The translations under genes were made by a program, and so were the position numbers. A DNA stretch of 47,516 nt. Source: Gammaproteobacteria bacterium (GTDB taxonomy: Bacteria; Pseudomonadota; Gammaproteobacteria; UBA9214). Positions 26,157-34,494 of this stretch are shown here, piece after piece. Every line of letters starts with the position of its first letter. Position 1 is the first letter of the stretch. The stretch covers positions 1-47,516 of the forward strand of contig JAOUBY010000008.1 in the NCBI GenBank assembly GCA_029860045.1, written 5' to 3'. A model generated the notes under the pieces. It had not been told where the DNA came from, searched no databases, and was given only the letters and a program-made list of their open reading frames with translations.

Positions 26157-27521
26157 CTACCCGTGAATATGCCGGCGCCTGACCCCCAGCGCAACCAGGC
26201 CGGCCAGCAACAACCAGAAATCACCGGCCCGCCAGGCAGAGCCGGCATTCGAACCCAGGCTGCAGGTATAGCCGCTGCTGCCCCCACTGACGCGAATAAA
26301 TATCTCGGACAGAATTTCCTGCGTACCGGGTGAATTGTCCGCCCACACGATGCGGTCGCCACCCGGTGCCAGTCGCGCCACCGGGTCACAGCCGGGAGAA
26401 GAAGAGACGCCGGTGGTAGTCAGCATCTGACGCGCCAGCACACTGCCGGCAGTGGTGATATGAACATGGGTGATGCCATAGGTGCCCTGGCAGGTCGCAG
26501 CATTAAAATCCATATAGGTCACATGCATGCGTCGGTCAAATCCGAAGCGAGAGAAGGCACGCCAGGTAAACTGCGGACTGCCGGTACTGACCAGGCTTTC
26601 AGACAGCCCGATAATGGCTGGATCGGCGGCAGTGCCATCCTGATCATCCAGTGATGGATCCAGCGCCACCATCAAGACCTCTTCGCCACCCGTTGCCGTA
26701 CCCGCAGTGAACACCACGTATACCTTGTTATCATCCGGGTCCACGCCAAGCGTGGCATGTGTCGCAAACAGGTCGTCATCGACCGTCAGCAGGGTACTGT
26801 CAATCAGCACGTCGCCACTCGCACCGTCAATCATGACGTAGTAAACCTCTTCTCCCGTGTTACTGAACACGATGTGGACATTGGATGTACTATCGACGGC
26901 GATATCGGGCAGGTCATTGCAGCCGCCGGCCCCACCCAGCAATACAGGTTCATTAAGGATGCCCCCATCACCATCGACCTTGACGTACTGCACATTCGGA
27001 CCACAGTAATCTTCCCACACAACGTGCAAGTCACCAGTAGCGTCGATAGCTGCACGTGGATGCACGGCCGCAAGCCCATCCCCACCTTCAGAGATGCGCG
27101 TATCGCCTACCGTCTTGATGGTTGCGAGATCTACAATACTGTCAGCAAAGTCATCCAGGTACGGCTCAAGACGCAGGAAATAGATCTCCCCGTCCGCATT
27201 GTTCTGCCACACCACCAGCACCCGGTTGCCTGCATCAATGGCCAGGCTGGGGCGGGTATTGGCACTACCACTGCCACCGTCATTGATTTGCAGGGTCTCG
27301 ATGACGACGTCACCAGCCGCGTTGAACATGCGATAGAAAACAGCGCCACTATCGACATCCGCGTCATACCAGACCAGGTGCCGGTTACCATTTGTATCGG
27401 TGCGCACATCCGGAAAGTCTGCGGTATTACCGGCTTCGGTCAGTTGCTCGGGGACAGCCTGCACGGCAGGAACTGCCAGCAGCAGCAGGCCGGCAAAAAT
27501 GTTCAAACAGAAACGCTTCAC
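26157..27521 (-). CDS. Secreted beta-repeat protein with Cys-containing C-terminal sorting-like tail
   Basis: A 454-residue exported protein with a signal peptide (MKRFCLNIFAGLLLLAVPAV ... AVQA). The body repeats short beta-propeller-like units with Asp-rich turns (TDTNGNRHLVWYDADVD, DATGDLHVVWEDY, DSTSNVHIVFSN, DPDDNKVYVVF), resembling Asp-box-type repeats. The C-terminus has a Gly/Ser linker, TCSLGSNAGSAW, a hydrophobic helix DFWLLLAGLVALGV and RRRHIHG, the tripartite plan of JDVT-CTERM/GlyGly-CTERM-type sorting signals. The start is GTG at 27521 after GAGGAGAGG; the frame further upstream is not coding. The binding target is unknown. Confidence 0.8.
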   Translation of the reverse strand: MKRFCLNIFAGLLLLAVPAVQAVPEQLTEAGNTADFPDVRTDTNGNRHLVWYDADVDSGAVFYRMFNAAGDVVIETLQINDGGSGSANTRPSLAIDAGNRVLVVWQNNADGEIYFLRLEPYLDDFADSIVDLATIKTVGDTRISEGGDGLAAVHPRAAIDATGDLHVVWEDYCGPNVQYVKVDGDGGILNEPVLLGGAGGCNDLPDIAVDSTSNVHIVFSNTGEEVYYVMIDGASGDVLIDSTLLTVDDDLFATHATLGVDPDDNKVYVVFTAGTATGGEEVLMVALDPSLDDQDGTAADPAIIGLSESLVSTGSPQFTWRAFSRFGFDRRMHVTYMDFNAATCQGTYGITHVHITTAGSVLARQMLTTTGVSSSPGCDPVARLAPGGDRIVWADNSPGTQEILSEIFIRVSGGSSGYTCSLGSNAGSAWRAGDFWLLLAGLVALGVRRRHIHG

Positions 27522-27667
27522 GATAACCTCTCCTCGGTGTTCAACGGCAGATCCAGGGCAGGCATTGTAACCCGGCGCGGCAGCACCGGAAGCGCCCCTG
27601 CCGCCCTTGATGCCGGAACCTGTTCTATGCGCATAGCCACGGAACCAACAGACAGATACTGACGGCC

Positions 27668-28003
27668 CTAGCTGCAACCCTTTGGACGTGGCAGACCGGC
27701 GATCTTGTTGGCGCACTTGATCAGCCCGGTCGGAAACAGCGAATAGATATATTTCTGGTCACTGCGGTCCTTGCCGTATTTCTTTTTCATCAACTTGGAA
27801 AATGCACGTGGCTCGCAGACCTGGCCGTTCTCGGTGAAGTACTCGCGTGCCAGGTTAATGATGTCCCAGTGTTCCTGGGTCAGCTCGTCGATTTTCTCGT
27901 TTATGGCAATCTGGCCTGCCAGCGCCTCGCTCCACTCATCCAGGTTCTCCAGCCAGCCGGCCTCGCTCAGCTGTATTGTCTTGCCATCCACTACGGCTTC
28001 CAT
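27668..28003 (-). CDS. TusE/DsrC-family sulfur relay protein
   Basis: A 111-residue DsrC/TusE-family protein that carries sulfur as a persulfide or trisulfide. The family core (LTQEHWDIINLAREYF) and the C-terminal arm IAGLPRPKGCS with penultimate C110 are present. Canonical DsrC has a second cysteine 11 residues before the last; here N99 holds that position and the cysteine is C97, 13 residues before. A third cysteine, C63, lies in NGQVCEPRAF. It is therefore neither a plain TusE (one Cys) nor a canonical DsrC. No dsr or tus genes adjoin. Confidence 0.88.
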   Translation of the reverse strand: MEAVVDGKTIQLSEAGWLENLDEWSEALAGQIAINEKIDELTQEHWDIINLAREYFTENGQVCEPRAFSKLMKKKYGKDRSDQKYIYSLFPTGLIKCANKIAGLPRPKGCS

Positions 28004-28029
28004 AACGATGTCCTCGTTGTTATATGTGG

Positions 28030-28593
28030 CTATTTATTGATCTTCGTGAACTTGGACCCTTCCAGGGTCAGGTTGTACATGAGTCCCTTGTTGCTGAACA
28101 CGAAACCGACAACCGGATCCTTGATATCAACGGTGTTGATATCCTCACCCACACCCCACTCGACCACGGCAACCGAACCATCGACACCGGCCTTCCAGCC
28201 ATCACTTTTGCGGAAAGCACTGAGTGCCTTGCTGTTCATAAACACGACGACCACGGACTTGGATTGTGCGCCGAGCTGAAAACCGATAGAGGCCGCGGCC
28301 GTGCTGTAGTAATCCACCGTCTTGCCGCCGACACGCAGTGCGCCCTCGCCGTACTCACCACCGATACCGATACCGGCCTTGATCACGCTCGGGAACACCA
28401 GTACACCGCTGGCCCCGGCAAGGAACTTGCTGCCACCCTGCACCTCGCTCCGGAAGCGCTTGAGCGTTTCATCGACACTGATATTGATTTCCGCGGCAGA
28501 CTTGGCCTGTGCCAGCCCCGTAACTGCGCAGGCACACAACAGAAACAATGTAGTGATCAGCCGCGCAGCGGTATTCGCCCTGGTAACGTGCAT
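28030..28593 (-). CDS. SYLF (YSC84-like) lipid-binding domain protein
   Basis: A 187-residue exported protein with a signal peptide (to about residue 30, LAQAKS) and a SYLF domain (FPSVIKAGIGIGGEYGEGAL, YYSTAAASIGFQLGAQSKSV). The family binds lipid in eukaryotes and is abundant in bacterial periplasms with unknown function. The ATG at 28593 follows GGAGGG by seven bases. It is upstream of and co-directional with the DsrC-type gene, 26 bases away, so they may be co-transcribed. Confidence 0.88.
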   Translation of the reverse strand: MHVTRANTAARLITTLFLLCACAVTGLAQAKSAAEINISVDETLKRFRSEVQGGSKFLAGASGVLVFPSVIKAGIGIGGEYGEGALRVGGKTVDYYSTAAASIGFQLGAQSKSVVVVFMNSKALSAFRKSDGWKAGVDGSVAVVEWGVGEDINTVDIKDPVVGFVFSNKGLMYNLTLEGSKFTKINK

Positions 28594-28700
28594 TATCAAA
28601 CCCTCCAGTAACCTGTCGTGCGCGCTACTCTAGCACACCGGGAACCCTATAAACGTGATCTATTCGATAACCTGAAAACGCAAGTGGTAATACCACGTAT

Positions 28701-30965
28701 TCAGTTACCCGCACGCACCAGACCACCCAGGCCACCCTGCTCGAGGACGCTGTTGTACAAATCACGGATAGCGCGCGGCTCCTCCAGAGCAAGCGCCTGA
28801 TCCAGCAGCCCGACCACCTCGTTGCGTGTGAAACTGCGCACCACCCACTTCACTCGCGCAAGGTTACTCACGCTCATGCTCAGGCTGTCGACTTCCAGTC
28901 CGAGCAATGCGAGTACCGCCGCCGGGTCACCCGCCATCTCACCGCATACGCTCACCGGCTTGCCGAATTTGTGTGCCTCACCCACCACCTGCCTGATGGC
29001 GCGCAATACCGCCGGATGCAGGCACTGGTAAAGGTTCGCCACGCGTGAATTGTTGCGATCCACTGCCAGCAGGTACTGGGTCAGGTCATTGGTGCCGATG
29101 GAGAAGAAATCCACGCGCCTGGCGATAGCCTCGATCTGGTACACGGCGGAAGGCACCTCGATCATGATACCGATGGGCGGCCGATGCACCGGCATACCGT
29201 CTTCCAGCAACTCGCCATGCGCCTGGTCGATCAGGGACATGGCGATATCCAGTTCGGAGACCGAGGACACCATCGGCAGCATGATGGTCAGGTTATTCAG
29301 CCCGACACTTGCGCGCAGCATGGCGCGGATCTGGCTCAGGAAGATCTCCGGGTGATCGAGTGAAATGCGGATACCGCGCCAGCCCAGAAACGGATTGTCT
29401 TCATGCACCGGGAAATAGGGCAGCATCTTGTCACCGCCCACGTCCAGGGTGCGCAACGTGACCGGGCGTGGCGCAAATGCCTGCAGCGCATTACGGTAGA
29501 TACGCAATTGCTCTTCCTCGCCCGGGAACCGATCCTGCATCAGGAACGGCACCTCGGTGCGGTAGAGTCCGACACCGTCACCCTCACTGTGCACTTCCGT
29601 GCCACCACCCGACACCAGGCCAATATTCAGGTACAGCGGCACCGGTACGCCATCCGGCGTGACCGACGGCTGACCGGCCACGTTCTTCAGTGCCTCGGTG
29701 AGTTCCGTCTCCTGCGTCTGCAACAACAGGAATTCCTCGCGCACCAGCGACGACGGGTTGACGAAGACATCACCGCGATAACCATCCGCAATGATGGTTC
29801 GGCCCTCGAGACGGCTGACGGGCATGTCATTGACACCCATCACCGCGGGGATGCCCAGCGCCTGCGCCAGGATCGCCACATGCGAGGAACTGGAGCCGCT
29901 GGCACAGACAATCCCGGCCAGCCTGTCCAGCGGGATCTCCGCCAGCTGGCTAGCAGAGATGTCTTCACCCACCAGCACGGTGTCCGGATAGATTTCGACA
30001 CTTTCAGCAGGGTGGCTTTGCATGTGTGTCAGGATGCGGCGACCGAGATCACGGATATCACTGGCCCGCTCACGCAGGTAGGAATCTTCCATGGCCTCGA
30101 ACACACTGACATGCTGAGCAATGGTCTCGCGCAGCGCACCAGCCGCCCAGTTGCCTTCGCGAATACGCTGCACGGTTTCAGCGACCAGGCTGTCTCCACC
30201 CAGCATCAACAGCAGGGCGTCAAACAGGGCCAGCTCCTCCGCCGGCAACACGGCGGACATGCGATTTGCATAATCACGCAGATCGTCCCTGACAGCGGCA
30301 ACCGCGGCCTCAAAATTGTTTACCTCGAGATCGGTGTCAACCGCCACACGATCCGGAATCGCTTCAAGGTTGGCAGGCGGGTAGACCACCATGGCCTGCC
30401 CAATGGCCACGCCGGGCGCTCCCGGCAGGCCACGCAATGCAGCAGACACCGACTCGGTCTGCGTCAGGGCGCTGGTGACCTTGCCACTGGCACCGGCATG
30501 GGTAATGGCACCAGCCAGTTGCGCTGCCAGCGTCACCAGGAACGACTCCTCGTCCTCGTCGAACTTGCGTACCTTGCGCTGGCGCACAACCAGAACCCCG
30601 AGCACCTTGCCATGCTGGATGATCGGCACACCCAGAAAACCGTGGTAGGGATCCTCGCCTGTTTCATGGATAAAACGGTAGCGCGGGTGACTTGGCGCAT
30701 CCTCGATGTTCACCGGCTCCTCGCGCTCGCAAACCATGCCAACCAGGCCTTCACTGCTGCCGAGCTGCGCCTTGCCAACGGCATCCTTGCGCAAACCCTG
30801 CGTGGCACTTAACACAAACTGCCCTTGCTCTTCATCCAGCAGGTAGACCGATGCCACGTCCACCGCGACCGATGACTTGACGCGCTCGACAATAATATCC
30901 AGCGCGCCTTGCAGATCCGGCGCGGCATTGACCTCCTGGACAATTCTTCTCAGCGTATCAAGCAT
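28701..30965 (-). CDS. ptsP: Phosphoenolpyruvate-protein phosphotransferase PtsP (EI-Ntr)
   Basis: First enzyme of the nitrogen-related phosphotransferase system: it takes phosphate from PEP and passes it to NPr. An N-terminal GAF domain (about residues 1-150, sensor of glutamine in E. coli) precedes the EI body. The phosphohistidine is in GSSSSHVAILAQALG near residue 360. The PEP-utilising C-terminal barrel includes LRTLDVGGDKMLPYF, FSIGTNDLTQYLLAVDR and PVSVCGEMAGDP. Length 754 is typical. It lies 76 bases downstream of rppH, the usual order. Confidence 0.96.
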   Translation of the reverse strand: MLDTLRRIVQEVNAAPDLQGALDIIVERVKSSVAVDVASVYLLDEEQGQFVLSATQGLRKDAVGKAQLGSSEGLVGMVCEREEPVNIEDAPSHPRYRFIHETGEDPYHGFLGVPIIQHGKVLGVLVVRQRKVRKFDEDEESFLVTLAAQLAGAITHAGASGKVTSALTQTESVSAALRGLPGAPGVAIGQAMVVYPPANLEAIPDRVAVDTDLEVNNFEAAVAAVRDDLRDYANRMSAVLPAEELALFDALLLMLGGDSLVAETVQRIREGNWAAGALRETIAQHVSVFEAMEDSYLRERASDIRDLGRRILTHMQSHPAESVEIYPDTVLVGEDISASQLAEIPLDRLAGIVCASGSSSSHVAILAQALGIPAVMGVNDMPVSRLEGRTIIADGYRGDVFVNPSSLVREEFLLLQTQETELTEALKNVAGQPSVTPDGVPVPLYLNIGLVSGGGTEVHSEGDGVGLYRTEVPFLMQDRFPGEEEQLRIYRNALQAFAPRPVTLRTLDVGGDKMLPYFPVHEDNPFLGWRGIRISLDHPEIFLSQIRAMLRASVGLNNLTIMLPMVSSVSELDIAMSLIDQAHGELLEDGMPVHRPPIGIMIEVPSAVYQIEAIARRVDFFSIGTNDLTQYLLAVDRNNSRVANLYQCLHPAVLRAIRQVVGEAHKFGKPVSVCGEMAGDPAAVLALLGLEVDSLSMSVSNLARVKWVVRSFTRNEVVGLLDQALALEEPRAIRDLYNSVLEQGGLGGLVRAGN

Positions 30966-31041
30966 GCGTGTCGTTCCGTGGAATCGGAGTAAACGGGATA
31001 ATCAGCTGGATACCCGCCTGGCCGCGGGTCACAGGCGGTAT

Positions 31042-31557
31042 TTATTTACCCGGCCTGTCCTGTTGCGGGCAAGTCGGCACACCATCAGGAAACAGCAGTG
31101 GCGCCAGTTCGTTCAGCGCCTTGCGATAAACCTTGCGCTTGAACGCCACCACCTCGTTGAGGGGGTGCCAGTATTCGACCCAGCGCCAGCGGTCAAACTC
31201 GGGGCGCTCCGAGTGATCGAGAGAGACCGCCTTGTCGGTACACAGTATCCGCAGCAGGAACCATACCTGCTTCTGCCCGATACATACCGGGTGGCTGCCG
31301 CGGCGGATGTACTGGCGCGGCAGTCGATAACGCAACCAGCCGCGCGTGGCCCCGATCACCTCGACGTGCTCGGGAAGCAGACCGACCTCCTCACCCAGTT
31401 CGCGGTACATGGCCTCGGCCGGCGTTTCGTCGGAACGCATGCCGCCCTGGGGAAACTGCCAGGCGTCCTGCCCGACCCGGCGAGCCCATAACAGCTGCCC
31501 TTCCGGGTTTGACAGGATGATGCCGACGTTTGGCCTAAATCCATCCGGATCAATCAC
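31042..31557 (-). CDS. rppH: RNA pyrophosphohydrolase (Nudix)
   Basis: Removes pyrophosphate from the 5' end of mRNA, starting decay. The Nudix box [20 protein letters not shown] is intact. [12 protein letters not shown] and [13 protein letters not shown] match RppH. The GTG at 31557 is preferred to the TTG at 31563, because AAGG stands eight bases before it and the start [12 protein letters not shown] matches E. coli MIDDDGYRPNVG. It precedes ptsP as in enterics. Confidence 0.95.
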   Translation of the reverse strand: MIDPDGFRPNVGIILSNPEGQLLWARRVGQDAWQFPQGGMRSDETPAEAMYRELGEEVGLLPEHVEVIGATRGWLRYRLPRQYIRRGSHPVCIGQKQVWFLLRILCTDKAVSLDHSERPEFDRWRWVEYWHPLNEVVAFKRKVYRKALNELAPLLFPDGVPTCPQQDRPGK

Positions 31558-31699
31558 TTGCAAAACCTTTTTACAATTCTTGAATAAAAATCATTCTCCC
31601 ATAGCTGACTGTCCGTAGCAAATCCGCTGCTGTCTGTAACGCATAACAGCACAGGCCTTTCGTGTATGCTTGGCGACGTTTTTTTAAGGAAGCCATGAC

Positions 31700-32353
31700 G
31701 TGGGCATTGCACTGTTTGACCTCGACAACACACTGATCGCCGGTGACAGTGATTACCTGTGGGGCTGCTTCCTGGTCGAACAGGGCATCGTGGACGGGAC
31801 AAGCTACGAGCGTGCCAACCGGCGCTTCTATGACCAGTACAAAGTCGGCGAACTGGATATTTTCGAGTTCCTCGACTTTCAGCTGCGACCACTGGCCGAG
31901 CACGACCTGGCACAACTCGAGCACTGGCGCGCACAGTACATCCAGGAAAAGATCGTCCCCATCCTGTTGCCGAAGGCCCACGCGCTGATCGACCGGCACC
32001 GGGCAAGCGGCGACACGCTGGCCATCATCACTGCGACCAACCGCTTTATTACCGAACCGATTGCTGGCCTGTATGGTATCGATCACTTGCTGGCAACCGA
32101 GCCACAACTGGTCGCTGGACGCTACACCGGCAAGGTAACCGGCGTGCCGTGTTTCCAGGACGGCAAGATCAAGGTGCTGGAAGGCTGGCTGGAAGACACC
32201 GGGCTGTCACTCGACGACAGCTGGTTCTACAGCGACTCGCACAACGACCTGCCGCTGCTGGGCCAGGTACAGCGCCCGCACGCTGTCGACCCGGACGAGA
32301 TTCTGGAAGTGCATGCCCGGCAGCAGGGCTGGCCGGTCATCAGCCTGCGCTGA
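31700..32353 (+). CDS. HAD-IB family phosphatase (SerB-like)
   Basis: A 217-residue HAD hydrolase of subfamily IB, similar in size to phosphoserine/histidinol phosphatases. Motif I is FDLDNTLIAGD, motif II TATNRF and motif IV SDSHNDLPLL. The substrate is not evident. The GTG at 31700 follows AAGGAAG. Its stop is three bases before btuC, so it shares a transcript with the cobalamin ABC genes; it could act in corrinoid metabolism, but equally in serine or phospholipid metabolism. Confidence 0.88.
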   Translation: MGIALFDLDNTLIAGDSDYLWGCFLVEQGIVDGTSYERANRRFYDQYKVGELDIFEFLDFQLRPLAEHDLAQLEHWRAQYIQEKIVPILLPKAHALIDRHRASGDTLAIITATNRFITEPIAGLYGIDHLLATEPQLVAGRYTGKVTGVPCFQDGKIKVLEGWLEDTGLSLDDSWFYSDSHNDLPLLGQVQRPHAVDPDEILEVHARQQGWPVISLR

Positions 32354-32356
32354 AAG

Positions 32357-33355
32357 TTGCCGGTGCGCACGTCACTGCTTCTCACCACGCTCATCCTGCT
32401 CGCGCTGTGCTGCGCGGTGTTCAGCCTGCTGAGCGGCAGCGTCGCAACCGGCTGGGGTGACTTGCTGGCAGCCCTCTCCGGCAACGCTGATCCGACCACC
32501 TCGGTAATCATCCTGGAACTGCGCTGGCCACGTACGGCCGCCGCCTTCGTTACCGGGGCCTTGCTGGCACTGGCCGGCGGACTGATGCAGGTCCTGTTAC
32601 GCAATCCACTGGCCGACCCCTACGTGCTGGGCATTTCCGGCGGCGCAGCCAGTGGTGCGTTACTGGCCATGCTGCTGGGCGCGGGCACCCTGCTGCTGCA
32701 CGGCACGGCTTTCGGAGGCGCCCTGTTCTCCATGCTGCTGGTGTTCGGCCTCGCGCACGGCAGTGGCAGCTGGACCAGTCACCGCCTGCTGTTGACCGGT
32801 GTCGTGGTTGCCGCCGGCTGGGGAGCACTGATCGCATTCCTGCTTGCGATCAGTCCGGATGCCGGGCTGCGCGGCATGCTGTTCTGGCTGATGGGTGACC
32901 TGTCCCATGCCGGCACCCCGCTGGCCGGCGGCGTGCTGTTACTGGTCGGCCTGGTCACTTGTTTCGGCCTCGGACGTTCATTGAATACCCTTGCTCACGG
33001 CGCGAATGTTGCGCATACGCTGGGCGTTAATGTCGACTCGCTGCGCCGCGCCATTTACCTGCTGGCATCGGTCCTCACCGCCAGCGCCGTGACACTGGCT
33101 GGCAGCATCGGCTTTGTCGGCCTGATCGTGCCCCACATGCTGCGCCTTCTGGGTGTGCGCGATCATCGCCTGCTGTTGCCTGCCGCAGCATTGCTCGGCG
33201 GCAGCCTGCTGATCATCGCCGACACGCTCGCGCGAACCCTGTTTGCACCCCGCCAGCTGCCGGTCGGGGTACTGACCGCGCTGGTCGGCGTGCCCCTGTT
33301 CCTGTTGCTGCTGTACCGCACCCGCAATGGAACAGGCACACGGGAGTACGGCTGA
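32357..33355 (+). CDS. btuC: Cobalamin ABC transporter permease (FecCD family)
   Basis: A 332-residue permease of the BtuC/FecCD family with about ten helices. LRWPRTAAAFVTGALLALAG and LLRNPLADPYVLGISGG are the conserved N-terminal regions, and GFVGLIVPHMLRLLGVRDHR contains the coupling helix. It should form a BtuC2D2 complex with the ATPase downstream and BtuF. The start is TTG at 32357 or GTG at 32363, neither with a good ribosome site, so it may be coupled to the HAD gene. Confidence 0.9.
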   Translation: MPVRTSLLLTTLILLALCCAVFSLLSGSVATGWGDLLAALSGNADPTTSVIILELRWPRTAAAFVTGALLALAGGLMQVLLRNPLADPYVLGISGGAASGALLAMLLGAGTLLLHGTAFGGALFSMLLVFGLAHGSGSWTSHRLLLTGVVVAAGWGALIAFLLAISPDAGLRGMLFWLMGDLSHAGTPLAGGVLLLVGLVTCFGLGRSLNTLAHGANVAHTLGVNVDSLRRAIYLLASVLTASAVTLAGSIGFVGLIVPHMLRLLGVRDHRLLLPAAALLGGSLLIIADTLARTLFAPRQLPVGVLTALVGVPLFLLLLYRTRNGTGTREYG

Positions 33356-33356
33356 C

Positions 33357-34124
33357 ATGTCGCTGCTGGTTGCACAGGGGCTGACTGTCTCGATTGCCGG
33401 CATCCCGGTGTGCCACGCGCTCGACCTTGTCATCGAGGCCGGTGAACGCTGGTGCCTGCTGGGACGCAACGGGGCCGGCAAGACCACCCTGTTGCATACC
33501 CTGGCCGGATTGCACCGGCCGGATAGCGGCTCCCTGTCACTGGCTGGCGAGGATCTGTCCGGGATTGCCAATAAAACACGTGCCCGCCAGATCGGCCTGT
33601 TGCCGCAGGACCACACGGATGCCTTCCCGGCCACGGCGCTGGAGACCGTGCTGACTGGCCGCCACCCCTGGCTGGGTGCGTTACAGTGGGAGGGCACGGA
33701 TGACTACCGCATTGCCCGCAACGCCCTTGCCACAGTCGATCTTGCTGACATGGAAGCACGCAGTGTCGACACGCTGTCCGGTGGTGAGCGCCGGCGCCTC
33801 GGCATTGCCACGCTATTGGCGCAGGACCCGCAACTGCTGTTGCTGGACGAACCGGCCAATCATCTGGACATTCACCAGCAGGTGCGCATGCTGGACCTGG
33901 TCAGGCAACAGGCCGTCAGCGACAGCAAGGCACTGTGCGTGGTCATGCATGACCTCAACCTTGCCACACGTTGCTGTGACAGGTTCCTGTTATTGTTTGG
34001 CGATGGCGAAAGCGCACAGGGTGACGCCACAGCCGTGCTGACCCGGGAAAACCTGCAACGCCTGTACCAACATCCGCTACATCGCATTGAAGGGCCAACG
34101 GGAACGGTGTGGATACCGGAATGA
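33357..34124 (+). CDS. btuD: Cobalamin ABC transporter ATP-binding protein
   Basis: A 255-residue ABC ATPase. Walker A is GRNGAGKTTLLH (near residue 37), the signature is LSGGERRRLG (near 141), and Walker B is LLLLDEPANHLD. The ATG at 33357 follows CGGGAG and starts one base after the btuC stop; the longer frame to 33327 overlaps btuC. It powers import of cobalamin or a related corrinoid. Iron-siderophore import is an alternative, made less likely by the riboswitch, BtuB and BtuF nearby. Confidence 0.9.
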   Translation: MSLLVAQGLTVSIAGIPVCHALDLVIEAGERWCLLGRNGAGKTTLLHTLAGLHRPDSGSLSLAGEDLSGIANKTRARQIGLLPQDHTDAFPATALETVLTGRHPWLGALQWEGTDDYRIARNALATVDLADMEARSVDTLSGGERRRLGIATLLAQDPQLLLLDEPANHLDIHQQVRMLDLVRQQAVSDSKALCVVMHDLNLATRCCDRFLLLFGDGESAQGDATAVLTRENLQRLYQHPLHRIEGPTGTVWIPE

Positions 34125-34161
34125 ATCACGCCACTCATCAGGCCCGCCACTGCAATCCTGC

Positions 34162-34191
34162 TTGACACCCGCACCGTCCCGGCCGTACAGT
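34162..34191 (+). promoter_or_regulatory. Sigma-70 promoter upstream of the cobalamin riboswitch
   Basis: A perfect -35 TTGACA (34162-34167), an 18-base spacer and TACAGT (34186-34191) place a start near 34198, nine bases before the riboswitch. Confidence 0.65.
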
Positions 34192-34206
34192 CAGCCCCGC
34201 ATTGTT

Positions 34207-34389
34207 GCAGGTGTTCCGCGAACATCAGTTCACGGAATGAAACGGGAAGCCGGTGCGTTAATCGCATTAACAAGTCCGGCGCTGCCCCCGCAACGGTAAG
34301 CGAGTCAAGCTGAATCAACATGCCACTGCGCAAGACGTGGGAAGGCGATTCAGCGGTTTAACCGCTCGCAAGCCCGGAGACCGGCCTGC
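34207..34389 (+). ncRNA. Cobalamin riboswitch
   Basis: The sequence contains all conserved cobalamin-aptamer blocks in order: GCAGG for P1 (34207-34211), GAAACGGGAAGCCGGTG, the B12 box GCTGCCCCCGCAACGGTAA (34281-34299), GTGGGAAGGCGA and AGCCCGGAGACCGGCC, with CCTGC (34385-34389) closing P1. It lies between btuD and btuB and should repress btuB, tonB and the adenosyltransferase gene at high adenosylcobalamin. Confidence 0.97.
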
Positions 34390-34445
34390 TTTTTACTTGA
34401 ACGTATCGCGGAGGGCGATGCCAACAGGCCGTTAGCGGCTGCGTT

Positions 34446-34494
34446 GCGTTTCTCCTCGGCCCTTTTCTGCGCGGGCGGCGCACTGGAGAAACGC
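34446..34494 (+). promoter_or_regulatory. Shine-Dalgarno-sequestering hairpin (riboswitch expression platform)
   Basis: GCGTTTCTCC (34446-34455) is the exact complement of GGAGAAACGC (34485-34494), which contains the btuB ribosome site and ends at the ATG. The 10-bp stem would hide the ribosome site. No terminator is seen between aptamer and start, so control is probably translational. Confidence 0.7.

Noticed and set aside
27522-27716. 65-codon extension of the repeat protein
   Set aside because: A signal peptide begins at the GTG at 27521 after a strong ribosome site; the extension overlaps the DsrC-type gene end.
31564-31699. Second cobalamin riboswitch before the HAD-btuCD genes
   Set aside because: None of the conserved aptamer blocks, including the B12 box, occurs there.
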